DNA of 64,000 bases, from positions 16,100,148 to 16,164,147 of the forward strand of contig CM042179.1 in NCBI GenBank assembly GCA_023376005.1, given 5' to 3'. Every line of letters starts with the position of its first letter. Within the stretch, counting starts at the first letter, position 1. The DNA comes from Doryteuthis pealeii. Its lineage: Eukaryota; Mollusca; Cephalopoda; Myopsida; Loliginidae. A model generated the notes under the pieces. It saw only the letters and a program-made list of their open reading frames with translations, did no database searches and was not told where the DNA came from. A program made the translations under genes and the position numbers. This document shows, piece by piece, positions 1-10,202 of the stretch.

Positions 1-74
1 TATGGGATCCCAATTGTATATTTAACTAGCAGAGTTACCTGGCATTACCTGGGATTTAAAAAATTAAAGATATA

Positions 75-540
75 TCTCTTATCTATATTTATATATTCAT
101 ATATAGATTATAAATCGAAATGTAGTTCAATATTAGCTATGAATATGATATATATGATATATATGATATATCTCTTATCTATATCTATATATTCATATAT
201 AGATTATAAATCAAAATTGTTCAATATTAGCTATGATATATATGATATATATGATATATATATATATATATCTCCTATCTATATCTATATATTCATATAT
301 AGATTATAAATCGAAATATTGTTCAATATTAGCTATGAATATGATATATATGATATATGATATATCTCCTATCTATATCTATATATTCATATATAGATTA
401 TAAATCGAAATATTGTTCAATATTAGCTATGAATATGATATATATGATATATATGATATATCTCCTATCTATATCTATATATTCATATATAGATTATAAA
501 TCGAAATGTAGTTCAATATTAGCTATGAATATGATATAAA
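75..540. repeat. 96-bp AT-rich tandem repeat, about 5 copies
   Basis: Units begin at 75, 171, 271, 365 and 461, giving periods of 96, 100, 94 and 96. Each unit has a CTATCTATATCTATATATTC part, the block AGATTATAAATC, a TTCAATATTAGCTATG block and a variable number of GATATAT steps that accounts for the length differences. Open frames here follow the repeat and are not genes. Confidence 0.93.
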
Positions 541-632
541 ATATTTTCATTTTAACAGCATTGTGTGTTTTCATATCCTTTTATCTATACTTATACCATT
601 GGATTCATTTCCTTACTCTTAACTTATATATA
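541..632 (+). repeat. Copy of the repeat arm found at 2700-2790
   Basis: The stretch with TTTTAACAGCAT, TTTTCATATCCTTTTATCTA and GGATTCATTTCCTT recurs nearly unchanged at about 2706-2790, where it forms the right arm of a palindrome. It is therefore a dispersed repeat end abutting TA-rich DNA. Function unknown. Confidence 0.7.
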
Positions 633-1131
633 GATTAATAAAATTATTTTTTTGCATATTTGTTTTATTATCTTTTATTATTTATACATTCTTGTTTTTA
701 AGTTATTTATTTTCATCATTCTTCTTATTTGTTTTTTATCTGCTTTTTATTATGTTTTATCCTTTTTGTTTTATTTTTTAATCATTTTATCAATCAATTT
801 TTTAATATTGCATTGATCTCTCCGTTACTATATTCTTATTTAGTTTTTCTTATGGAAAATTAGGAGTAAAAAGTTTTTTTTTACCCTCGTCTTAGACAAA
901 TTTAGGGTGTGGATTTTATTGAACTTTGGTCTTTGCTGGTCTTCACCAATTTCTTCTTTATAAAAGGACATCTGCTCAGTAGTTGTATAAATAAACATAC
1001 AGACAGAATCTTTCTTTTATATATATTGATATTGCATTCCTCACTGACCGTTTAAAAACAAAACTTGAATCTTTAGAACTCAAAAACACATTATCAAAAT
1101 TATTCATTACAGTGTGAAGTTTATCCTTTGT
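633..1131. other. AT-rich stretch, nothing assigned
   Basis: T-rich sequence without a protein signature or repeat that I can align within the window. A TATAAAAGG at about 960 and a nearby AATAAA could belong to a decayed LTR, but no boundaries are visible. Confidence 0.4.
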
Positions 1132-1472
1132 TGTTGGAATATTTTGGTATATAAGGTGTACTGCAATGAACCACTTAAATTTATAGACTAAGCGAGGTCA
1201 CATGGTTTAAACCTCAGCAACAGCCGAAATATGTGGTTGGTTAACTACTTAATCGGCTGATATTGACAGACTTCAATTTGCATTCATTGACGAACAACCT
1301 GCCAAACTGAGGAGCACCAAGGAACAACCAAAGGATCATACCCAATATTAATGGATAGTAAGGAGGAACACAAGGATTCTTCACTAAGGATCATGTTCTG
1401 CTTAACATCAAGGATCTCTGCTGGACAGTGCTCTTGTTTGAAGTGTAAAGGATGGCCACAAAAATCATTACA
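1132..1472 (+). mobile_element. Probable solo LTR, family F, copy 1
   Basis: It begins TGTTGGAATATT and ends ATTACA, fitting TG...CA LTR ends, and has a TATATAAGG TATA-like box about 20 bases in. It shares the TATA box, the block TATAGACTAAGCGAG and the end GATGGC...TTACA with the better delimited copy at 21075-21377. Flanking 5-mers match only 3 of 5, so the borders rest on the homologue. Confidence 0.55.
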
Positions 1473-1954
1473 AGTGTAAACTTTTTTTTATTGTGAACAG
1501 AGCAGATTACAAGTTATCACAACTTAGATTATTTGGTTTAGGAGCCTTTGCTTCTGAACTGGTGAGTAAGGTAAAATAAATCACATGGTACCAAGGGATC
1601 ATGCATCCAGACAGCACCTGCCCCCTTACCTAAAAGGGGCAAGCTGGATTTATTGCCTGGTGCCTGGTGCATCCTTAAAGGGGAATGCTGACAGGACCAT
1701 ACTTTTTACATTAACCACCGCATGAGCTTTAGTTTGAGCATGGCTCGCCATGTTAAAAAGTATTAATTTGGTCTGGTAGGAGGTCAGGAAAATAAACTTA
1801 GTTCACAGTTTTGTAATTATTAGACATGTTTGAACCACAGTGCTAAAAAGAATATGCAGATAAAATTTTATATTCACATACTTGACAACCCATTAATAGT
1901 CAAGTTACTATGTAAACTCAATTCAATATCTGAATCAAAAGAATTTCTGATGTG
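1473..1954. other. Unassigned sequence
   Basis: No recognisable coding or repeat signature. A short imperfect internal repeat (TGCCTGGTGCCTGGTGC) lies near 1655-1672. Confidence 0.35.
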
Positions 1955-2058
1955 TTAGATCCCAAGACAAGTTGGAATAACAGGAAATGACAAAGCCAAT
2001 TCAGCTACAAAATATGTCATGAATAAAGAAATCGATGAAATCTTCAAGGTTCCATACA
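1955..2058 (+). pseudogene. RNase H-domain fragment of a Jockey/CR1-type LINE
   Basis: Plus-strand translation gives PRQVGITGNDKANSATKYV, then MNKEIDEIFKVPYT. The GITGN-K-A core is the conserved RNase H segment of non-LTR retrotransposon ORF2 (usually HVGIxGNExAD). In intact relatives the next residues are a KWQQ-W segment, and exactly that segment resumes at about 3150. The ORF is thus split by about 1.1 kb of microsatellite, palindrome and SINE sequence. Remnant only. Confidence 0.65.
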
Positions 2059-2059
2059 C

Positions 2060-2127
<68 letters not shown>

Positions 2128-2132
2128 TATAA
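2059..2132. repeat. (CA)n followed by (TA)n
   Basis: About 16 CA dinucleotides run directly into about 20 TA dinucleotides. The tract starts exactly where the LINE reading frame stops. Confidence 0.95.
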
Positions 2133-2421
2133 TTTAATATACCAAGCGTGTTGGTAGATCCTTGCAGAGAGAAAAAACCCAGCAGAGAGTTTGATTGTAA
2201 AAATATACTACCAAACATCAACCAGGAAGAAAAAAAATTTTGAAAAAAAGAAAAGACCAAGATATTCGTACCAACAAAAAATAATCTATTGGTACAGTAT
2301 TTGGCCAAAAGAAAAAACAATTTATATGTATATATATATGTATATAAGATACATATATATTCATATAACCGCTAGGAGAAGCTAATCTGTAAAAAGTGCT
2401 CGATACCTAAGTAGAGCCAAG
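2133..2421. other. Unassigned insert sequence inside the split LINE
   Basis: A-rich sequence between the (CA)n(TA)n tract and the palindrome. No protein family recognised on either strand; a second small TA-rich patch lies at about 2325-2362. Confidence 0.35.
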
Positions 2422-2449
2422 TAATAAAGATAATCTACTGAGTCAGACG

Positions 2450-2486
2450 AACCTACTATTAGTTTCGCATAAAGCTCTTCAGGGCT
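2450..2486 (-). ncRNA. Hammerhead-ribozyme-like motif, intact core
   Basis: Read on the minus strand. Stem I strand AGCC is followed by core CTGAAGA (fits CUGANGA), stem II GC/GC with a TTTAT loop, and then GAA. Stem III is ACT/AGT with loop AAT, a GTA cleavage triplet follows, and GGTT closes stem I by pairing with AGCC (one G-U). This is type I geometry. Stems I and II are short, so activity is uncertain. Hammerheads self-cleave RNA and are known in retroelements. Confidence 0.55.
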
Positions 2487-2505
2487 AAAATCTGACTCAG
2501 ATTTT

Positions 2506-2542
2506 AGCCCTGAAGAGCTTTATGCAAAACTAATAGTAGGTT
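2506..2542 (+). ncRNA. Inverted partner of the hammerhead-like motif, G12 mutated
   Basis: The right palindrome arm contains the same stems as its mirror partner at 2450-2486, but the GAAA core at 2526-2529 reads AAAA. The equivalent of G12, the general base in hammerhead cleavage, is therefore A. Predicted inactive. Confidence 0.5.
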
Positions 2543-2565
2543 CGTCTGACTCAGTAGATTATCTT

Positions 2566-2570
<5 letters not shown>

Positions 2571-2606
<36 letters not shown>
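2571..2606. repeat. (TA)n between two palindromes
   Basis: About 18 TA units separating the palindrome at 2422-2570 from the one at 2610-2758. Confidence 0.95.
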
Positions 2607-2609
<3 letters not shown>

Positions 2610-2758
2610 GAGTGTAGATAAAAGGATATGAAAACAACACAATATGCTGTTAAAGTGAAAACATTTTATATCATATTCACTTTTCACATTTTATATCATA
2701 TTCATTTTTCACTTTAACAGCATATTGTGTTGTTTTCATATCCTTTTATCTACACTCA
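2610..2758. repeat. Palindrome with about 55-bp arms
   Basis: The arm with TGAGTGTAGATAAAAGG...AACACAATATGCTGTTAAAG (about 2610-2664) is mirrored at about 2706-2758. The loop repeats ATTTTATATCATATTCA. The same arm sequence is found singly at 541-632. Confidence 0.88.
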
Positions 2759-2787
2759 TACCGTCGGATTCATTTCCTTTCTCTTAA

Positions 2788-2789
<2 letters not shown>

Positions 2790-2834
<45 letters not shown>
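2790..2834. repeat. (TA)n microsatellite
   Basis: About 22 TA units abutting the 3' end of the next SINE B copy, whose usual tail sequence is GGTAAATATATA. Confidence 0.95.
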
Positions 2835-2841
<7 letters not shown>

Positions 2842-3099
2842 AACCCTTCTGCATGAGTAGGATGTGACACAAGGTCAATTTCTTAATCAGAGTTTAACAG
2901 GTTTGAATTCAGAGTTTGCCATCTCCTAGATTGGTTACTTAGCCAAAGATAAAAAGCCATAGCTAGAGGGAAAGTATTTGAATGCATACCTTTCCCAAGG
3001 GTATTAGCGCTATGTGAAAGTGTAAACAGCCTCATCCAGGATTTGAACATGGGTCGACAAGTCCATTTCTTACAACACTAACCATTACACCACACGCCT

Positions 3100-3101
<2 letters not shown>
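2835..3101 (-). mobile_element. tRNA-derived SINE, family B
   Basis: On the minus strand it starts GGAGGCGTGTGGTGTAATGG, giving a Pol III A-box-like tRNA head, with a B-box-like segment about 40 bases on. It runs through the family landmarks CTAATACCCTTGGG, GGTAAATAGT-like, AACCTGTTAAACTC and TGACCTTGTGTCACATCCT and ends in GGTAAATATATA. At least twelve more full or partial copies lie in this window. Confidence 0.85.

Positions 3102-3137
<36 letters not shown>
3102..3137. repeat. (CA)n microsatellite
   Basis: About 18 CA units at the tRNA-head end of the SINE. The LINE reading frame resumes shortly after it. Confidence 0.95.
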
Positions 3138-3140
<3 letters not shown>

Positions 3141-3149
3141 AACCAAATG

Positions 3150-3515
3150 AAAAGATTTATCAAGTGCAAATGGCAACAATGTTGGAATAGTAAGTACACT
3201 AAACAAATTATTATCAATAAGGCCAGAATGGAAACCGGGATATAGAAAATCCAGAGAGGAAGAAGTAATACTGGCTCGGCTGTGCATTGGCCATACAATA
3301 TTCACACACACTTTTATACTCAAACAAGAGGTTCAACCACAGTGCGAAACATGTCAAGCACTCAGCACTGTCAAACATTTTCTTATAGTATGTGGAGATT
3401 TCACTCTTATCAGAAATAAATATTTCAATGCAAATGCTGTTTGAGAATACTAACATAGATGACATTTTATCCTTCTTGAGAGAAATAAAAATATACCAAA
3501 AATTATGAATCAGAT
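3150..3515 (+). pseudogene. C-terminal fragment of the split Jockey/CR1-type LINE
   Basis: In shifting plus frames it reads KCKWQQCWNS, then EEVILARLCIGHT, then FILKQEVQPQCETCQ with VKHFLIVCGDF, and ends FLREIKIYQKL. The LARLRIGHT and C-xx-C...H...C pattern is the usual ORF2 C-terminus downstream of RNase H in these LINEs. It continues the fragment at 1955-2058. Frameshifts show it is dead. Confidence 0.7.
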
Positions 3516-3710
3516 TTTAAAATACATCCCTAAAACTATCTACAAAAATTCACCTGTAAATGACGTTTGAGTACCAACTTTTATCTCACACTCAAACAGT
3601 TTTGGCATTAAATAACCCAGAGTTCATGTGCCATTAAACAAACCAAAACAAACCAAATTCACATACAGAATTTGGTCAGTTTTTAAACTGATGAGAAAAA
3701 AAATTATACA

Positions 3711-4094
3711 TCTATTAATAATGGAGATTTGCTTCCGGTTTTTGTCTGTAACAAAAATTACGTCATTGCTTATGTCACATTACCCAAAATCATCATAACA
3801 TAGAATAAATACACTCAAAATTTGAACATGTACCATTAGACAGTCCTCATTGTTTTTTAAAACAAGTTTTAATAAATACATGACTGGTATTATATATCTA
3901 TATATAGTTTGTTTTATTTTAATACATATTTCAAGTTTACATTTCAAATTGTTTTATTTTTTAATCCTTTAATAAATTTGATGATTTTTACGTACAAACT
4001 CGCTGACATTGAATTATTTACTCCCACCCCTCAGGCAATATGTTTCAAAAATCTATTTTACATCGCCCAGAGGGCGTTTTTTATTTTGTACTAG
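3711..4094 (+). mobile_element. Non-autonomous Helitron, copy 1
   Basis: It starts TCTATTAATAATGGAGATT directly after an A. It ends CTAG directly before a T, with a hairpin (CGCCC aga GGGCG, 4065-4077) 13 bases upstream of CTAG. TC start, 3' hairpin, CTRR end and A|T insertion without target duplication are the Helitron hallmarks. The start and the 3' structure match a second copy at 33617-34256. No Rep/helicase is encoded. Confidence 0.72.
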
Positions 4095-4159
4095 TTTTAC
4101 TAATCTACTGACCATGGATGTTGATGCCATTTTTTACTAGTTTTTTTTTTATTTTTTGT

Positions 4160-4620
4160 TTTTTTGTTTAGGAATTTCAGATGGAGTTGATGACACTTCA
4201 GTCTGATAAAATACTGAAACAAGAATATATAGAGATCAGTGTTTCAGATTTCATTGGTTGGTTGCTGCAAAACATTGCCAAAAATAATCTTCAACATGAA
4301 CTGACTGCCTGGGATCAAATGAATGCAATATGAACTATAATTAATATTAGTCGTAAATCTGACATTCAGTAAAAAGAATATTTTTTCTATTTTATTTTTA
4401 TTCACATTGGACTTTTTGTACTATTTCACATACTACCAGATATTTACTGTCACACGCACATTCATCTTGATAAATAAAGTGTTTATTTGCCTTTTAGCTG
4501 TTTAACAGTTTAATACTCTCCACCTTACTTTCACAGAAGCTTTTCCCACGGACATAATAGCATTTTTTGCATCCTTCATTTAGAGATGTTTAGTTTAGAT
4601 GCTACATGGACTTTAATCGA
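4160..4620 (+). pseudogene. hAT-like transposon remnant, copy 1
   Basis: Translation near 4180-4330 gives MELMTLQSDKILKQEY...VSDFIGWL, resembling the C-terminal segment of ZBED/GTF2IRD2-type hAT transposases (LQ-D-LK...F). Downstream non-coding sequence (AAATCTGACATT, ACATTTACTGTCACA-type, GATAAATAAAG) aligns with 46900-47210, so both are relics of one family. A TGATAAATAAAG sequence at about 4470 could be the polyadenylation region. Low coding conservation. Confidence 0.45.
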
Positions 4621-4706
4621 TTCATAAACAGTTGATAGTTTTTCAATGAGAAAACATTGGCAGATAATTTCATCAAAATTCAAATTAATAAAAGATATAT
4701 GCATAT

Positions 4707-4958
4707 AAAAATTCGAACCTTATGACCTTTAGGCACCCCTTTTGCGATCTCAATTCATAAGGACATTTTTTTCATTTACATCGTCAACATCCGGTTGTTT
4801 GTTAGGGGTTAGGGGTAGGGTTAGTTTTATTTTTTTTTTTAAACTCTAAAAATCATCTGTTAACAAACAACCGGGTGTTGATGGTGTAAATGAAAAGAAT
4901 GTACTTATGAATCAAGATTGCAAAAGGGGTGCCCAAAGGTCATATGGTCCAAAAATTC
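4707..4958. mobile_element. Foldback MITE with telomere-like loop, copy 1
   Basis: Inverted arms of about 95-100 bp (starting GAACCTTATGACCTTTAGGC at 4715; ending GGTCATATGGTCC at 4950) enclose a loop with GTTAGGGGTTAGGGGTAGGG at 4801-4820. AAAAATTC occurs at 4707-4714 and again at 4951-4958, an exact 8-bp target-site duplication. An 8-bp duplication fits hAT-like mobilisation. A second copy is at 62372-62642. Confidence 0.85.
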
Positions 4959-5102
4959 TATTAAGTAAATGCTTCTTATGCTTTTCTATTAATGTGTTAA
5001 ATTATTATAGGAATTTTATAGAAAATATTTGAATATCTTATTTGAATTTTAGAGAAAATACTTAAATTATTTGATTCCAGTTTAAGAATTAATGTTTCTA
5101 AA

Positions 5103-5300
5103 ATGTTAAAGATTTCAAAAGAATCACCCTCATCAAGTCATGCTGGCAGTAAGGATTCCCATGACTTTCTCTTGGTCAGCCTACAATGGTGTGTCCACAT
5201 GTGGTTGTCCACAGGAGATCATCACAAAAACAAAACAGGAGTTTGTCTTTACTTCTTCAGTAGTGTCCAGTTTGTCTTACTTTGTGAGTTTTTAGGTTAG
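5103..5300 (-). mobile_element. LINE 3'-end relic
   Basis: The sequence with CATGCTGGCAGTAAGGATTCCCATGA, TGGTCAGCC and TGTGTCCACATG matches, in degraded form, other 3'-end pieces at 6940-7110, 15060-15480 and 36700-36850. No intact frame. Confidence 0.45.
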
Positions 5301-5372
5301 AGGTAAATATATTATATGTACAATATTATGTATTATATAATATCTATCATTATTATTATTATTGGATCATTT

Positions 5373-6900
5373 CTATCTACTAAAGACGATGGCGTAGTGT
5401 CCAAAATAAAAAATAACAATTTTATCTGAATCTGCGCAAGTGACTCTGCAGGTCAATTCTTGAGTGCACTGAATGCACACAAACTGTGATGCTTTCTGGG
5501 GCTGCTGGCTTTTCTCTCTCTTTCTGGCTCTCTTTTCTGTCAAGGCTACTTTCATCTCTGCCTCACCCCTGTCTGTGCCTTGCTTAACGTTAAGGCACCA
5601 GGCTGCTCTATTTTTTGGATCTACTTCCCACGTGTTTGTGTCAATATGGCATATCCTCATAGCTCTCCTGCAGACATCTTTTAATTGTAAGCATGGTCTA
5701 CCAACTGATCGGGAGCCTTTTACTAATTCGCCGTACAAAAGATCTTTCGAGATGCGTCCATTTTCCATTCTCTTGACATGTCCAAGCCAATGAAGGTGCC
5801 TCTCACAGAGAATGGAGAACATGCTGTTCATGTCAGCGCAATCTAGCACAACTGTGTTGGGCACTTTTTCCTACCAACAAATGTGTATAATATGTCATAG
5901 ACAATGGAGAAGAAACTATTGAGTTTCCTTTCATGTTGTTGATGCTTTGCTTCTATAGAGGAGTGTACTGAGAACACGCTTGTAGACATGCATCTTTGTT
6001 TTCTTTGTGAGACTGGCATTATTCCAGACTCTCTTACTCAGTTTGGTCATGACTGCTGCTGCTTTCACTATTCTGCTGTTGACTTCAGAATCAAAGGAGA
6101 CTGAGTTTGAGATGGTGGACCCAAGGTACTTGAAACTCTCTGCGAATTCAAGGTTGCACCCATGAATATTGATGTTTTGAGGCGAGTCCACGTTTTGTAC
6201 CATGACTTTGGTCTAAGACTTATGGAAAGTCCGAACTCCTTACAAGCATGTGTGAGGCAACTTACAAGCTGTTGCAGGCCTTCTTCAGTGTGTGATGTCA
6301 AGGCTGCATCGTCAGCAAATAGCATTTCCCGAATGAGGACCTTCTTGACTTTACTCTTGGCACGAAGACGAGCAAAATTGAATAACTTTCCGTCTGCTCT
6401 TGTGTGAATATAAATTCCTTCACTGCAGACCCTGAAGGCATATTGAAGAAGCATAGAGAAAAAAATTCTGAACAGTGTAGGCGGAAGGACACCAGCCCTG
6501 CTTCAATCTGCTGCTGACTGAAAATGCCTCAGATATTGTACCATTTTAACAGACTGTGCTGTGCATATCTGCATGGAAGGAAGTGATGATTTCTAGTAGG
6601 CTGGGTGGGCAGCCAATCTTTTGCAGCAGTCTAAAGAGACCTTCATTAAATCAATAAATGCAATATAAAGTGGCATCTGCTGTTCCTGACACTTTCCTGC
6701 AGCTGGCATAGGGAGAATATCATGTCCACTGTTGAACAGAAAACACACTGAGACTCCAGGTAGATGCAAGAGCCAGTGAAACGCGAGCAAAAACGTTTCC
6801 AATGATTCTAAGGAGGAAGATGTTTCGATAATTATTGCAGTCACTCTGGTCTCCTTTATTCTTGTATAGAGTGACAATGAGTCCCTTGGGATGTGTCCCT
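5373..6900 (-). pseudogene. LINE ORF2: reverse transcriptase plus degenerate C-terminal zinc finger
   Basis: Minus strand, 5' to 3'. An RT segment contains EMLFADDAALTSH, where FADD is the catalytic motif (about 6068-6454). Next is ESFKYLGSTISN with VWNNASLTKKTKMHVYKRVLSTLLY (5931-6203). The C-terminal part reads RHLHWLGHVKRMENGRI, then KGSRSVGRPCLQLKDVCRRAM, then VCIQCTQELTC (5373-5864). Intact relatives end in a C2H2 finger after VCIQC; here the second half is lost. Several frame changes split the ORF, so it is a relic. It normally encodes target-primed reverse transcription; which LINE clade is uncertain. Confidence 0.8.
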
Positions 6901-6939
6901 TTTCCCAGCAGCTACAATGTAATATATATTACATCATGA

Positions 6940-7115
6940 TCAAATCATTTTGACAGCATGGATTCCCATGACTCATTTGGTCATTACTCCTGGTAAATCC
7001 TCCAGTATCTACACAGAGCTGAAGTAAGTTTTTGCTGGTTGGCCAACACTGGTGTGTCCATGGGTAGGGGTTCACATCACCAGTAGTGTCTAGCATGTCC
7101 TGTTTATCTCAACAA
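6940..7115 (-). mobile_element. LINE 3'-end relic
   Basis: Contains GACAGCATGGATTCCCATGA, AAGTAAGTTTTTGCTGGTTG and ACTGGTGTGTCCATGG, the same blocks as the element end at 15060-15280 that terminates in (CAT)n. It immediately precedes a SINE A copy. Confidence 0.5.
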
Positions 7116-7121
7116 TTATTA

Positions 7122-7376
7122 TATAAGTAAAGTTAAGTCATCAGGGCGGCCTAAAGTCAGTATCAGCCAATCAGCAAGGCAGTCTATCCCCTTTTCAATA
7201 GTGCTAGACCAAGGAGATTGTTTTGGCATCTGAGGTGGAGCACCACACATACCATCAGCTCCTTACTTTACCACACAGATCCCTGTGCTACTCATACGCT
7301 GAGTTGGCGAGGACCAGTATCGAACTAGGAACCTTGTGGTTTCTAGCCGAACACTCTACCGACTGAGCTAACCCAA
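7122..7376 (-). mobile_element. tRNA-derived SINE, family A
   Basis: Minus strand: tRNA-like head with GGGTTAGCTCAGTCGGTAGA (A box) and TTCGATAC (B box). The body has CTCAGCGTATGAGTAGCACA, ATGGTATGTGTGGTGCTCCA, TCCTTGGTCTAGC and GGGGATAGACTGCC. The end is GGCCGCCCTGATGACTT, tailing into TTACTTATA. Fourteen copies of this family occur in the window. Confidence 0.88.
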
Positions 7377-7790
7377 AAAAGAAAAAAAAAAAACAAATAA
7401 ATAAAAATTCCAAAACTATTTCATATTAGTATTTGATTTGCAAATTTTTAAACAGCATGAAGATATTCCTAAAATGTTATACATTTGATGTTAGTTAAAA
7501 TTTTATATCTTTTAGATGCCATTATATGCATAGTTAAAAATTTTAAGTTAATAAAAAGTGTTGAAGAACATTCAGATAAAATTAATATGATTAAATTAAC
7601 ATTGAAAAAAAATCAAATTATATTATTATCATGAATATTGATATTGATATTAATTTATTAATATTAATACTAATATAATATGAATAAATAAATATCAAAT
7701 TATTAAATATTAATATTAAATATAAATATCAATTTATTGAATTATCAATGTATTATCAATATATTTCATAGAATTTAAAACTATATTATA
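7377..7790. other. Very AT-rich spacer
   Basis: Dominated by irregular ATATTAAT/AATATCAA repeats (about 7630-7800). No gene or named repeat seen. Confidence 0.5.
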
Positions 7791-7799
7791 ATATAATAA

Positions 7800-8300
7800 T
7801 ATAATATCTTTTTCAGCTAGTATATAGGTCTGAGACCTGTCAGCTGTTTCTTATATTTAAAACCTTAATCTTATTTCCACTGAATATTTATATTCTTTCC
7901 ACAATTTATCCAACCTTGCCTTAAAAGAGTTCAGAAATGGAGCATTCACTACTGATGATGATAGTTCATTCCATGTATCTACTACTGGTACTAAAATAAT
8001 TTTGCCTTACATTTGTTTTGCAACATTTTTAAGAGAGTTTTAATTTATGACCACTGGTATTTATTTTTTGGGCCATCTTCAATAGATTAAAGTTTGTTGA
8101 ATAAAATCAATGAGTATATTTACAGACTTCAATCATATCTCCTCTGGTTCATTGATAAGCCAAACTTGGTAGGTCAATCTTCCTAAGTCTTTCTTCATAC
8201 AAAAGGTTCTTAAATTCATTCATTAGCTTACTAGCTCTCCTTTGTACTTCCTCGATGAGTTTTATGTCCTTGATTAGTCTTGAACTTCAGACCATATTAG
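7800..8300 (-). pseudogene. CR1/Rex1-like LINE ORF2 C-terminus
   Basis: Minus-strand translation with frameshifts gives LIKDIKLIEEVQRRASKL, FKNLLYEERLRKIDLPSLAY, RGDMIEVCK, NTSGHKLKL, and TNVRQNYFSTSSRYMEW. The landmarks E-RL--L-LPSL-YRR-RGDMIEVYK, GH--KL and R-NFFS-R-V--WN are the standard C-terminal region of CR1-type elements. Stops and frameshifts show it is dead. The adjacent RT domain is not detected upstream (above 8300). Confidence 0.75.
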
Positions 8301-8349
8301 CAACTGACTTTAGGGGACTGAGACCCAGGGAGGCCTTCAATCAATAGAA

Positions 8350-9165
8350 ATGTTTGTGTAAGTACAAAACCATCCACACTCTTTGTTTCTGTGCAAATAT
8401 TTCTAATTTCCTAAACTAAAAATTCATCGCAAGGTTAGGAAATTATTTGAGGACATGAATAGCATCAAAAGAAATATGATGGTGTAGATTCTAACAATAT
8501 AAAAAATTCAGAGGTGATTTAATAAGAAAATATTAGGAAGAGAATTGACAGTTCTTTCATGGTTCTCTTCTGGAGAATGTAGTGAGAGGGGAAACAACTT
8601 ACCTAATGGGATGAAGTGGGTGTACATTCATTTTGCATGCAAGATATCCAGGAGAAAAAAGTATGGATTCTCCAGGAGTCACAATAAAAAAAACTGGTCT
8701 TGTGTTCAAAGTAAATCTCATGAGATGAATTTGTGGTGTATGAAGATTTTGGCTCCTCCTTCTAGTCTCTAAAAGAGCGGATTACCAAGGGAATAAGGCA
8801 GGAATTTAGTGTGTTCTGACCATAACTTCAGTACATGAATATGAACAGATTTTATTTAGAGAGAAAAGTGCAATATGAAGGCTTTGCTGGCTTTTTTTGA
8901 AGATTCCTCAGAAAGCAACCTTCTTTTTTTTAAATACAGGCTCATTTCTATCTGGGTAAATAAAGTTTGCACTTTAATACTTTTTTTAAAATACTTTATA
9001 CAATTTATATTATGTGACTTATGTACTGTAGTGTACTCTAAGTATGTTGTGTAGAATTAATGAAACTGGACTAAATTGCGTGTTGAAAATGTGTTACTCA
9101 ATATCTTCTGATATTTGATAAATGAGAAAGGCAGCATAAGGTGACTAAACTGAGATTAAATAACT
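8350..9165. other. Unassigned sequence
   Basis: A 75-codon open frame at 8545-8772 has no recognisable domain and no supporting homology within the window; I treat it as chance. The rest is AT-rich. Confidence 0.3.
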
Positions 9166-9169
9166 TTAT

Positions 9170-9320
9170 AGCCTGGCCAAAGTTTAAGAAAACCACTCCT
9201 TGAATATTAAAAGCACAACTTATGCATATTTCATTTTCATTCAACATTTGAAATGTTAATGGAATTAGATTAAAAAATAAAGGAACTCCCCAAAAAATTC
9301 TAGCAAATACTGCTGTTGTG
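9170..9320. mobile_element. Possible Tc1/mariner terminal sequence
   Basis: AGCCTGGCCAAAGTTTAAGA followed by AAACCACTCCTTGAATATT resembles the GGCCAAAAGTTTAAGACCAC-type ends of some Tc1-like transposons. No matching inverted end or transposase was found nearby, so this is weak. Confidence 0.25.
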
Positions 9321-10100
9321 TGTGGGTTGATTGATAAATAATGTCTGTAACTAAGATCAGATAGTCATATAGAATAATGAAACTGGTAACAGAATGAGGT
9401 AAATTTATTTCTCTTCAAACGCTTAATTTTTAACAGTCACCATATACTGCCGCACACTTTTCTAAATGCTCTATCCGTTTTTCCTAATTTCACCAGAAAA
9501 ATTTAACTTTAACATCACAGAAAACTGTGAACATGATTTTCTGATCTGAAATAAACACAAAGAATGTACTGAAAACCTATTTCAAATCTATTTCAATTAC
9601 AATAGAGACCTGAATCTTAAAGAAAATTCTTTTGCTAATAATCAAGAATCAATCAATCATTACTTTTCGTACTTTCAATAGAAACAATAACATCAAATTT
9701 ATTAGAAAAAGTAGCATTTATTTTTCTTATTCATATGATTAATACTAATAGTTATTATAATCCTTATCTGCATTAAATATTTTAAAAAATGTAATAAATA
9801 AGCAGAAATATCTAATATATTTTATTATTTCATTAATAAAAACAATGAAAACAAAAATTAGGATAAACTCAACAAAATATAATTCATTTCAGTTTTTCTT
9901 TTTGTCATTTCAAAGGAATTTTATTATATGAATTTTTAGATTTGGTTGTCATTCATATATTTTATCTCCCCCAATTCTTTATAAAAATACAAAAATATAA
10001 ATAATTGAATCATATTAATGGTTTTACCAATTTCAACCAAAATTAATACTAAACATTATTATACATATTATTTAGACTATTATTTTATCTTTGTTGTTTC
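9321..10100. other. Unassigned AT-rich sequence
   Basis: No coding or repeat signature recognised. Confidence 0.4.
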
Positions 10101-10131
10101 AGCACATACACACACACACACACACACACAT

Positions 10132-10179
<48 letters not shown>

Positions 10180-10190
10180 ACACTTATACA
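10101..10190. repeat. (CA)n microsatellite
   Basis: About 40 CA units with two interruptions, ending next to the 3' end of a LINE relic. Confidence 0.95.
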
Positions 10191-10202
10191 TGTGTACATG
10201 TG

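Larger units (their letters stand above)
2422..2570. repeat. Near-perfect 149-bp palindrome (two inverted hammerhead-like units)
   Basis: The left arm (about 2422-2495) and right arm (about 2497-2570) are reverse complements with only one or two mismatches and almost no spacer. Each arm read outward carries CTGAAGA, a GC...GC mini-stem, a (G/A)AAAC segment and ACTAATAGT. The palindrome is followed immediately by a (TA)n tract. Confidence 0.92.

Noticed and set aside
75..540. CRISPR-like array
   Set aside because: Units are contiguous near-identical AT-rich tandem repeats with no unique spacers, in evidently eukaryotic DNA.
4801..4826. Interstitial telomere or chromosome end
   Set aside because: The TTAGGG-like units are few, imperfect, and lie within the loop of a transposon present twice in the window.
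7122..7145. Hammerhead core in SINE A (CTGATGACTT at its 3' end)
   Set aside because: CTGATGA is present on the minus strand but no GAAA or stem II follows; the resemblance is accidental.
8545..8772. 75-codon ORF as a gene
   Set aside because: No motif, no repeat homologue and an unremarkable length for AT-rich DNA.
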